DNA of 64,000 bases from contig SCFE01000075.1 in the NCBI GenBank assembly GCA_004352715.1, positions 545,783 to 609,782 on the forward strand, written 5' to 3'. The translations under genes were made by a program, and so were the position numbers. The DNA is from Hofstenia miamia. Lineage: Eukaryota > Xenacoelomorpha > Acoela. Below are positions 55,900 to 64,000 of the stretch, piece by piece. Each line of letters opens with the position of its first letter. Position 1 is the stretch's first letter. The notes below the pieces were generated by a model. The model saw only the letters and a program-made list of their open reading frames with translations. It did not search any database and was not told the DNA's origin.

Positions 55900-55930
<31 letters not shown>

Positions 55931-56222
55931 NNNNNNNNNNNNNNNNNNNNNNNNNNNNNNNNNNNNNNNNNNNNNNNNNNNNNNNNNNNNNNNNNNNNNN
56001 NNNNNNNNNNNNNNNNNNNNNNNNNNNNNNNNNNNNNNNNNNNNNNNNNNNNNNNNNNNNNNNNNNNNNNNNNNNNNNNNNNNNNNNNNNNNNNNNNNNN
56101 NNNNNNNNNNNNNNNNNNNNNNNNNNNNNNNNNNNNNNNNNNNNNNNNNNNNNNNNNNNNNNNNNNNNNNNNNNNNNNNNNNNNNNNNNNNNNNNNNNNN
56201 NNNNNNNNNNNNNNNNNNNNNN
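55931..56222. other. Assembly gap inside TA microsatellite
   Basis: 292 N with TA repeats on both sides (55904-55930, 56223-56253). Confidence 0.98.
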
Positions 56223-56253
<31 letters not shown>

Positions 56254-56260
<7 letters not shown>

Positions 56261-57195
56261 ATAAAATATATTCTTTCCTTTTGCTTAATTTTATACTGAT
56301 AAAATACTTATTTATTGCATTCAATTTTATAACATTATTGCAGTATTACGTAAAACAAACTTATGACATCATTGAATTTCGCACGCAGGAAATTTAGAAT
56401 TGATAAGCATCTATTTGAATTCATTAACTTTCAGTCATTATAAATATTGTAATCTTATATTTAGCTTAATAGGAAATTCATTACTAAATTACATCAATTC
56501 ACACATTCTGACAGCCACATGTTTAAAGAACAAGTACTACAAACTGAATTCATGGAATTTTAGTTTTCTCATTAAGTATATTATAAAAACAGTCATGCCC
56601 GATTATCTTAACTAAGACATCAAATTTAAGGTTAAAATTATATTTTCAAAATTTGACTTGAATATAAGAAATGTAGGCCTAAGATTAAAGTATTCCTCAG
56701 TTTTTAAAAATTTTTACATATTTGTTTTTGAATTTCCGGAATTGAATATTATGTCAAAAACTAACACATAGTATTCTACTTTCCATTTTAAAATTTTGAA
56801 ATTATGAATAGGGGCTTATTATAAATGGGTCTATTGACATTTTTTGTATTTTTCGCACTTGCATATTCCAAACATCATTACATAAAAAGTAAGCAATTCA
56901 GTTTAAAGCATACTTTGTAATCGCAAAAAACTTTGAAATTTGTTTTGAAATATGCGAACTTTATTCCCAAAAAATACATTCATGGCAAAGCACAACAAAA
57001 GTAGTGTTTGCTTTGCTATTATAGTTTAGGATTTTGCAATAAATTGTTAATGAACTGATTAATTATAAATATCAATTTTAAAGTGAAACATATTTTTACA
57101 GATGGTGGAATATCGCAAAATATATGTGGCCAATCAACACATTTTACATTTATACGGAATCCATCATTTTTATAAAATTTAAAATTGCTCCGCAG
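56254..57195. other. Non-coding, possibly intronic
   Basis: AT-rich, no coding signal; ends in an acceptor-like GCTCCGCAG. Confidence 0.4.
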
Positions 57196-57197
57196 GC

Positions 57198-57389
57198 ATG
57201 CACATATATCTTTTTGCTCTAATGTTAATGGTAAATGCATTTGTGCTTTGTGCAAATGCCACACCTAGTTCTCATTACGCTACAAACGCATTGAAGAAAA
57301 TATATCAAGAGAATAAAAAGAAGGACACCAAACGTATTCTTCAAAGAAGAGGCTTCTCCAGAGATTTTTCAAACTTTTGGTACAGTTGA
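57198..57389 (+). CDS. Candidate secreted peptide precursor (63 aa)
   Basis: Complete short ORF. Residues 1-21 (MHIYLFALMLMVNAFVLCAN and A) look like a classical signal peptide with an ANA cleavage motif. The mature part is polar and basic (KKIYQENKKKDTKR) with dibasic sites KR and RR. It ends in a 12-residue aromatic peptide, GFSRDFSNFWYS, directly before TGA. The ATG lies two bases after CTCCGCAG, a plausible 3' splice site, so a non-coding first exon is likely. AATAAA signals at 57849 and 57856 would give a 3' UTR of about 470 bases. No known neuropeptide or other family is recognised. It might be a neuropeptide-like precursor or an antimicrobial/secreted peptide, or a chance ORF. The layout (acceptor, signal peptide, processing sites, poly(A)) argues against chance, but not decisively. 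Confidence 0.55.
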   Translation: MHIYLFALMLMVNAFVLCANATPSSHYATNALKKIYQENKKKDTKRILQRRGFSRDFSNFWYS

Positions 57390-58889
57390 GCTCAATTGGT
57401 GAATTTTATTTGAATTTCGTTTTTAACTTTGTTAATAAGCCAGAGACTTCAGTTTGTATTTTTATTTCTTATGTGAATTATTTAGTAAGATAAGACTTAT
57501 TGTGAAATTTTACGTAATTAATGCAGATAAGTTTTAATCACCTCATCTTTTCTCTAAATTTATGATTTATACTTAATTCACATTAATAGATTAAGCGGTC
57601 TCATTAACATCATTCTCCAAGACTTTTGCAGTTTTTCAAATGGGGTAGCATATCATTTGTACCTAGCATTTTAAATATAATAATTACGAATAACTACTCT
57701 TGAATATACTTAAGCATAAAAGCAGAGATTATTTTATCCTTAGACTTTTACATCGTATTTTCTAAGTATTTTGCTTGCAAATTTAGACTTTTTTTGTTGC
57801 CGTGTATTACATCTCATAATGATTTACTTTATCAATTATGTACTAAAAAATAAAAAATAAACTTAAAATATAATTTAGTCATTGGACGTGAACATGCATG
57901 GGCTTCAACGTCCTCGTCCTCTGTTTGTATAAGTCTGGTGTTTGAATTTCAAACTTATTGACAACATATACAGTAAATTCAATAATAATTTAATTAATGA
58001 TACCAACGTAGTTTGACATTTTTTCTATGTCTTTTCTATATTTGATATTGTATAACTATCGTTTGACTTGCCATTTTGAAATAAATAGTGATTAAATTTT
58101 TCATTGAGTCATACTTTCGGAATAGCACAAATAATTTAATATGTCTTAACTTTTGTTATTAATATTATACAACAATGAGTAAGTCCTTTAAAATTATTGG
58201 TGATAAAATTTACAAAATGGCAATTTGGAATTTTACGGCAACTAATGTATGTAACCTACCTGTTAAATTTAGCTTACTTAAAATACAACATCACAGTTAC
58301 AGATATGTACATAGAAATGATTTTAGACAAACAACGTTTCCCATACCTCCTAAGTGTACCTAGGAATCCAACCCTTTAAAATTGTAATATTAATTATTGG
58401 TGACCCGATTTGACCCGTTTATTTTTGAAACAAAAACAAAATAGAAAAATAGTATCTTACAATTGAAATCATGCAGGTTATTGCTTAAACTTCAACGATA
58501 TCTGTGTGAGCTCGAGCCCTACTTGCTAGAAATATTTCCCGCTGTTGAGGAATTTCTCTCTAACTGAGAAGTAATTTGAACTACAAATGAGAAGTGTCAA
58601 CGATCTGAAATTTTTAATCTCGATTTGGCTCGATTCGTTTTACTTTTGAGTATTTTTGACTAAGCTCGCATTTCAAAGAGGCTCGTTTTTATGCTAGACG
58701 TTGTACGTTTTGTGAGTTTCTTTCCACAACAGTAAAAGGCTGTTCTGTCACACAACGCAAAACAAGGGAGTAATAAACTTCACAATGCTTACAATTTGTC
58801 TAATCTTGTGAACATTAATAGTAAACATCTGTATGTACATAACGGAAATTAATATGCAAGGAAATTTATAATGATGAAAAATTGATTTC
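57390..58889. other. 3' flank and non-coding
   Basis: Likely 3' UTR to about 57870; then AT-rich sequence. 58500-58710 contains repeated GAGCTCG/GGCTCG words of an eroded DNA-transposon-like repeat (see also 60870-60920 and 62130-62235). Short ORFs at 58175-58379 lack signatures. Confidence 0.4.
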
Positions 58890-59103
58890 AAGGTTTGTGA
58901 TATTGATTGGCCAAGTGGATCCCCAGGACTCTTCCCTTTAAATATTTGTTGGGATACCTAAAAGGAAGAGTTTACCGTCAAAAGCCAACAAGGCAGCCAT
59001 CAAAACAGAAATTCAATGAATTGAACCAGATATTACCAGTGATGGGATGGGCAGTTTCCAAGTTCATGTTAACACATGTTTGCTTTCAGGAAGGAAGCAC
59101 ATG
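58890..59103 (+). pseudogene. Tc1-like transposase fragment
   Basis: Frames read DIDWPSGSPG, then LLGYLKGRVYRQKPTRQPSK and FNELNQILPVMGWAVSKFML. This parallels the 'dWPa.SPDlnpie..W..lk..v....p......L...l...W..i' end of Tc1-like transposases. SPD is now SPG, and the frame is broken. Confidence 0.65.
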
Positions 59104-59679
59104 AAAAATGTTGTATTTAAAAATAACTAATTAAAACTAGTATTTTTCAAGATTTTTTTAATGTTTTGTTCAGTAAAATCCATTTAATGATTAAGTAGCT
59201 ATTAAAGATTGCTTGGGTCTCATCATTATATATTACGCTGTATTGGTAAGATATCAACTAAAACAACTTGCCTTCTAAAAATGGCCAGTATCAATATTAA
59301 GAAAGGAAAAAAATGTGAGCATATTTTCATAAAATTTAGAGCAAGGTAACTCAATAATACTGTTATTTCTTCATTTGAATGAAGCTATGGTTATGTATGA
59401 CATTGTATAATTGACTAAAATATGAAACAATTAATCACATCACTCTTATTTAGAAAAACTATTATCTATGAAATCATATAAACGAGAGCATATAGGAACA
59501 TTTCATTAAGTAAATTTGAATGAAAACAATTAGCAAGGATTTGAATTAAAACATCCTTATCAACACTTTCATAAATTTCCACTATTATTACAACTTAAAG
59601 AAAGTACTCTAAACACTGTAAAATTTGCAATAATACAAGTGAGAAGACCTAACAATATAGAAATTCAAAAGTATGAGTA
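59104..59679. other. Non-coding, no recognised feature
   Basis: AT-rich; nothing supported. Confidence 0.4.
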
Positions 59680-60590
59680 GGCCTGGGTTGAGGCTCAGCC
59701 TTGCAAACCCACAAAAGCTAGGTCCAGAGGATGGACAAAGAATGAGACCTACTCAACCCAAGTCCGTTAAGAGTTCGATATTAAATCTACATGTTATATA
59801 TGCATATAAGCCAAATTGTGTCTTAAAATAGAAGTCCGCACATTTAGCTAAATTTTACTGATGCCATACCAGGCCGAACTCACCGCTTCATCAAAGCCCA
59901 TTTCAACATATGGTTACCAAGCAGCTCCTATATCTTTGCTAAGACTGTATTAGTGGAAAAGATATTAACACTCAACATCATAGTGTAACCAAATGGTTTC
60001 ATTGTTCTTTATCACATTTTCAAAAATTTTTCAACAAGCCAAATTGGAAATACCTGGATTGATATATCTAATGTGAAAATATGCTTCCTTGTGCTGATCA
60101 AAAGCTTTCAGTTTCTCCCCATACGTATTGCTCAGGCAATAAGCTCATAAAAGCAGCATTTATTTTCTGTAGATAGACAACTAATGTGGAAAGAATCCTT
60201 TAATTTGTGTTCTTTTTAAATTTTACATATCTTTAGTATTTTCTGAACTAGAGTGTTTATAAAAATTAACTTGGGAGATACATTTTAGAAGGATAGAACA
60301 GTTAAAACTAAAGAGTTGTGCAATATTTGGCCTATTTTTTAGAATTTGTTAACATTTTCTGGCCAAATTCAGACATTATATCTAAAATTTTCAGGTTGAT
60401 TCAAGAAATTGTATACAAAATTTAAAAAAATATAATTTAAACCTGCTATTTTTCAAGCATATTTGTAAGATCACATTCATACTGATAACCTAAATAATGG
60501 TATTATAATTTTTTTATTACATTGCAAAATTAACGGCGTCTTTTAGTAAGTTTGAAAATAATAAACATAATACACTAGGAAGATTTATTG
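59680..60590. repeat. Dispersed repeat, copy 2 (unknown family)
   Basis: Same block order as copy 1 at 25500-25965. Examples are CTAGGTCCAGAGGATGGACA, AAGAATGAGACCTACTCAAC, TATTAAATCTACATGTTATA, then about 400 bases later TTGTGCAATATTTGGCCTAT and CTAAATAATGGTATTATAAT. Copy 2 is longer between the two homologous halves. No ORF. Confidence 0.7.
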
Positions 60591-61690
60591 GAGATAAATG
60601 TAAAATTTTCAATTTTTTATGGCTGAATTTTTATGCCCCACACAACATGTTGTATTGTGTACATAACAAATTTAAAATCCTACTCAACAGCATCTTGTGT
60701 ACACAAAACACAACGGCAAGCCTATTTTTTTTAAAAAATATTGTGCTCTAATTTACATTTTAAAATGTGATTATAGGAAATGTAAAATGAATGAAAAAAT
60801 ATGAAGTAACTGCATTATTAAATCAACAAGCAATACTATAAATTTGCTTGGCTTAATAAAGGCTCGTTGTTTGTCGAATGAAGTACTCAAGCTCAACTCG
60901 GCTTGGTTCGTTGACAGGTCTGCTAAAAATACACACTGGACAATTTTTTCTGTGTTTTGAATAACTTTATATTTGAATTGCAAAGTGCTATAAATATTTC
61001 CAACTGCAAAGCAATTCCACAACGTTGTTGAAGTTTCTTCTAGTTGTAACATTATAAATGTATTAAATTTACTAATGTAAGCCCCATTCTATTTTCTGCA
61101 AAAATTTGGTTTAGATTTTGACCGAATTTTAGGACTCTTTAAAAGTTTAGAAACAAATTAAAATCAACACAAAATACGTCTAAAGAATTACAACAAATTT
61201 AAAAACACATTAAGTTTGTGTAATTCAATGATTACCCAATATTCAAATTAGACTTTATTCAGACATGCTTCTTTGTGCTTTTGTATACATGGTACATTTA
61301 TTTCACTTTCATTTATTTATAAAATAAATGTGACCCAGTGACACATCTGACCAGGAAGATTTAGGTGGCTGACTCGTCAAGAAATCCCTCTCCCACAGAC
61401 CTGGTTGCAACTCTGATACGACATATACCCATAATGATTTTCAGCACTGGGATTTCATTTCCCCAATATTTAAGATATTGATTAGCACAGCTATATCCTG
61501 CACAATCCATTTATGAATTATAATATGAGTAACTTTCAACCTTGTACAATTATTGATAATTTTGTGCTAGATTTCTATTGGGATTGTTAAAGTACTTAGG
61601 ATTCATATTATAATAATGATAATAATGATGGAACGTTTAAGAAAAAAAGTTCTTATTTAATCCTACTAAGCAAAAATAGAAAAATGAAAT

Positions 61691-61722
<32 letters not shown>

Positions 61723-63689
61723 CAATAGAAATAGTGTATTGTGCTGTATAACGTTTTCAATTAGACAGTACACTGTGTTACCCAATATACTTTACTGGCT
61801 GATTGTGGTTTCATCTTTGAACAATAATGAATGTCATTGAGCCACAGTCCAATGTTGATACGTTTTTGCAAACACAATCCTGTAATGAACATTTTTGGGA
61901 CATAAAGGTGGGTGTTGACTGCCTTTATCATTGAAAGCCTCTGTTAACAACATATTGATGAATATAGTGTATACTAGGTAATTTATAGTACTGCTTGTTA
62001 ATTTGATTATGCAGATTTATTAAATTTTTCATCCAATATACCTTTCTTATAATTTTATTTTAGAAATGTTTATTAAATAATAGGAAGCGCTATAAAAAAC
62101 TCTGACAACAAGATATTTTTTAAAAAATGTTGAGCTAAAACGAGCCTTATTGAAAGAGCCGAGGCGAGCTGAATTTATTTAAACTTAAAACGAGCAAGCG
62201 TAGCCGAGCTTAAAATTTCCGCTCGTTGAAAGTCTGGTACACGATCCAGCAAGGAGATTAACTATGCATAATCTCAAAATGGTTTGCTTTTCCACTTGTG
62301 TTATGAAACGTTTTAAATATGTAAAAGAACTAGAGGGATGGGATCCTGATAATGAATTGAATATACCGGATAATTTCGGATATTTTGACTGCCGGATACC
62401 GGATAATATATTATTAGTAGGGAAACAAGAAATATGACTTTAAAAAAACAAAATGTTACGCTTTTTATAACGAAAATATGAAGGAATTTAGTTAAATACG
62501 CCCTAAATATGACCATCCATTTTTCAAAATGATTTGAGCAATATAAAACCGTTTTCTATTACTGAGAACAAGGTATAAAAAAATACAAAATCTCCTACAT
62601 AATAAAAAGTCATTTTTTAAAGCAAATACTTCTCTAAATTAATACAATAGCACATAAATTTCCATCTATTATTGTGGCTAAGACTTCTCTCATAGGCAAT
62701 GACTTTTCTCAATATATAGATATTTCTCTCAGCTGCAGCCGATGTTGCTTGACATTTTCGTAATCTAGCATAAAATTCCGATTAAATGTCAATTACCCCT
62801 TCCTACCATTAAAGCAGTGAAACAATTATTTTCTAATCGTGACTTGATATAGGCCTTTATTTTACAGGTATCATTTCCAAGATCACGAGTGGGAGTAATA
62901 ACAACATTTGGTGGGATTTCAGCTCTGTCAAACTTTGATATTTTATGATAGCAACCTTAATTGAAGCAATTGGATTGTCAACCATAATATATTTTTCTTA
63001 AATAACCATGGTGCAATTTTGCAACAGGTGTGCTTTGCAAAATCCATGAAATAATGTATATAGTTCTTTTAATATTTTTCCAGCTGCAAGCATACATATG
63101 GCCAGTCGTAGAAACGCGTCGGCCACTTGGTCGGGTTAGGTCAACAATTAGCTGGCAATTAAACTTCTCTGGGGTTAGGCCATGAAGTACACTAATTGAA
63201 ATTGAATTAATATCATATATATATAATTTTGGTTCAAATGGTTTAAAGCAATCACAATCCAGAATTTATTTTTAAATATTTTTCTTAAATTAATTAAACT
63301 ATGGCAACGTATTGCAGAACCACTGGGTTGAAACTAGAGGGAACTATGCCAGTGGACTTAATGTCAAAGCAGAAGGTGGCTTAAGTGAACATTCACTAGA
63401 GCAACAGTGATTCTAACTAAGTAACAAGAGAACACGATTGAACTGAACTTTTTTTCTCTATTTACAGATACTTAGGTGTGTCTTATATACAATGCGTATT
63501 AACAATATGTAGAAACATACAAACTAGTCACTAGTAAACACGAAAAGCGTGTGAGCTGGCCAATACTAGAAAACAGTACCTGTCGAGCTATAGTTGGCTG
63601 CAAAAAAATGAGACTGAACACCTATTTTTTCACGCTTTGTGGAAACGTAATTTTTGTCTAAACACGAAAGTTCTATTCATCAAATCACA
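60591..63689. other. AT-rich non-coding with repeat traces
   Basis: TA runs at 61691-61722 and 63211-63222. CGAGC/GAGCC-rich traces at 60870-60920 and 62130-62235. CCGGATA words at 62375-62420. GC-richer traces at 63104-63180 (ACGCGTCGGCCACTTGGTCG). No coding region supported. Confidence 0.4.
61691..61722. repeat. TA microsatellite
   Basis: Alternating TA with one C interruption. Confidence 0.9.
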
Positions 63690-64000
63690 CGCTCTTCCTG
63701 GTTAACTCCCAATCTAAAAAAACTTGTCAAATGCAAAAATCGGGCTTAAAAAACCTACATAAAAAATAAAACTGTTGAAAACTACAGGCTATATAAGATT
63801 GCAAGGAATAAATCAAATATTGAACTAAGAGCAGCACAAAACCGCTACATGAAATCACTATTTAGTAGAATAAATGACCCTAAACGAAAATGGGACTTTA
63901 TCAACAACGCACTGAATAGGAATAAAGGTCGTGTTCAACAATTGCATTATAGTGAATACAAACAAAAGAACTTGGGTAGAGATTCGTGAAAGAGACCCAG
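63690..64000 (+). pseudogene. LINE fragment (linker before RT), cut by window end
   Basis: Frame reads SSWLTPNLKKLVKCKNRA, stop, KTYIKNKTVENYRLYKIARN, ELRAAQNRYMKSLFSRINDP, KRKWDFINNALNRNK. This is the 'pWlt..l..l...r.r.y....y...rN......r.aK..y....l....d.k..W..in' region between endonuclease and RT of CR1/Jockey-like LINEs. One stop early. The RT would begin beyond the window. Confidence 0.75.

Larger units (their letters stand above)
55030..55905 (-). mobile_element. Penelope-like element, 5'-truncated, with inverted 3' ends
   Basis: Coding on the minus strand: EHFKQNGHPHKFIKKIVNEC (about 55720 down), REKIYWKLP. After a frameshift, 55538-55281 encodes VVYEYNCDDCKKSYIGETSR then HLITRANEHVKGHL (GIY-YIG) and stops. 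The last 150 bases of the element (55030-55203) recur inverted at the opposite border (55757-55905). This includes CTAGTGTACATTGAAGTTAT, CTAAAATGTTTTAAG, the hammerhead-like core and AACGTGTGCTGTGTTCAT. Both borders run into TA repeats. Confidence 0.85.

Noticed and set aside
55866-56324. Open frames of 124-152 codons with YIYIYI ends
   Set aside because: TA microsatellite plus N gap, not coding.
58500-58710. GAGCTCG/GGCTCG-rich sequence, with similar traces at 60870-60920 and 62130-62235
   Set aside because: Probably eroded copies of one DNA transposon, but no paired termini or target duplication could be defined.
62331-62420. CCGGATA-rich block, with a similar one at 925-993
   Set aside because: Suggests degenerate hAT ends, but each lacks a partner terminus.
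1-64000. tRNA, rRNA or CRISPR-like arrays
   Set aside because: Scanned for box B-like GTTCGA motifs and regular repeat-spacer patterns by eye; none convincing. CRISPR is not expected in an animal nuclear genome.

Overview
This is a gap-containing, AT-rich window from an animal nuclear genome. It has spliced genes with kilobase introns, TA and trinucleotide microsatellites, and many decayed transposons of metazoan type (CR1/Jockey-like and R2-like LINEs, Penelope-like elements, Tc1/mariner, piggyBac, hAT, pogo/Tigger and PIF/Harbinger). The mix of repeats and the mariner and Penelope types suggest an invertebrate, most likely an arthropod. That is inference; nothing here fixes the species. Most of the window is non-coding repeat debris.

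Two conserved genes could be rebuilt exon by exon. On the minus strand, PIGK/GPI8 (catalytic subunit of GPI-anchor transamidase) runs from 31964 to 20375 in four recognisable exons: residues 1-322, with the catalytic His158/Cys200 pair. The C-terminal exon(s) were not found. On the plus strand, the BuGZ/ZNF207 orthologue (Bub3-binding, spindle and kinetochore zinc-finger protein) runs from 33527 to 38148 in seven exons. These give a complete 354-residue protein with two C2H2 fingers and a GLEBS motif. The genes are head to head, with about 1.56 kb between start codons. Their splicing phases are consistent at every junction.

Two other small coding candidates stand out. A single ubiquitin unit on the minus strand (18820-19119) has an open frame, a C-terminal extension and changes at K63 and R74. 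A short secreted-peptide ORF with a signal peptide and dibasic sites (57198-57389) directly follows a possible 3' splice site.

Layout: 0.2-4 kb Tc1, Penelope-like (PLE) and LINE remnants and a first 1000-base gap; 5.2-6.2 kb an element carrying twelve copies of one GC-rich motif; 6.7-7.5 kb a pogo/Tigger-like remnant; 8.7-16.4 kb several LINE remnants, a foldback element and a PLE; 18.8-19.1 kb ubiquitin; 20.4-32 kb PIGK, its introns holding a PIF/Harbinger element, a dispersed repeat and at least five LINE pieces; 33.5-38.1 kb BuGZ with another LINE in intron 2; 38.5-40.4 kb Harbinger and piggyBac remnants; 41.4-48.9 kb AT-rich sequence with nothing recognisable; 49-56 kb a dense transposon cluster (hAT MITE, two mariner copies, PLEs, twin TTAA elements); 57.2 kb the peptide gene; 58.9-64 kb Tc1 remnant, second copy of the dispersed repeat, and a LINE running off the end.

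The most unusual signals are hammerhead-ribozyme-like cores at the ends of several Penelope-like copies, two of which carry an inverted copy of the 3' end at their truncated 5' border. Next are the twelve-motif element at 5.2-6.2 kb and two MITE-like elements that share one TTAA.
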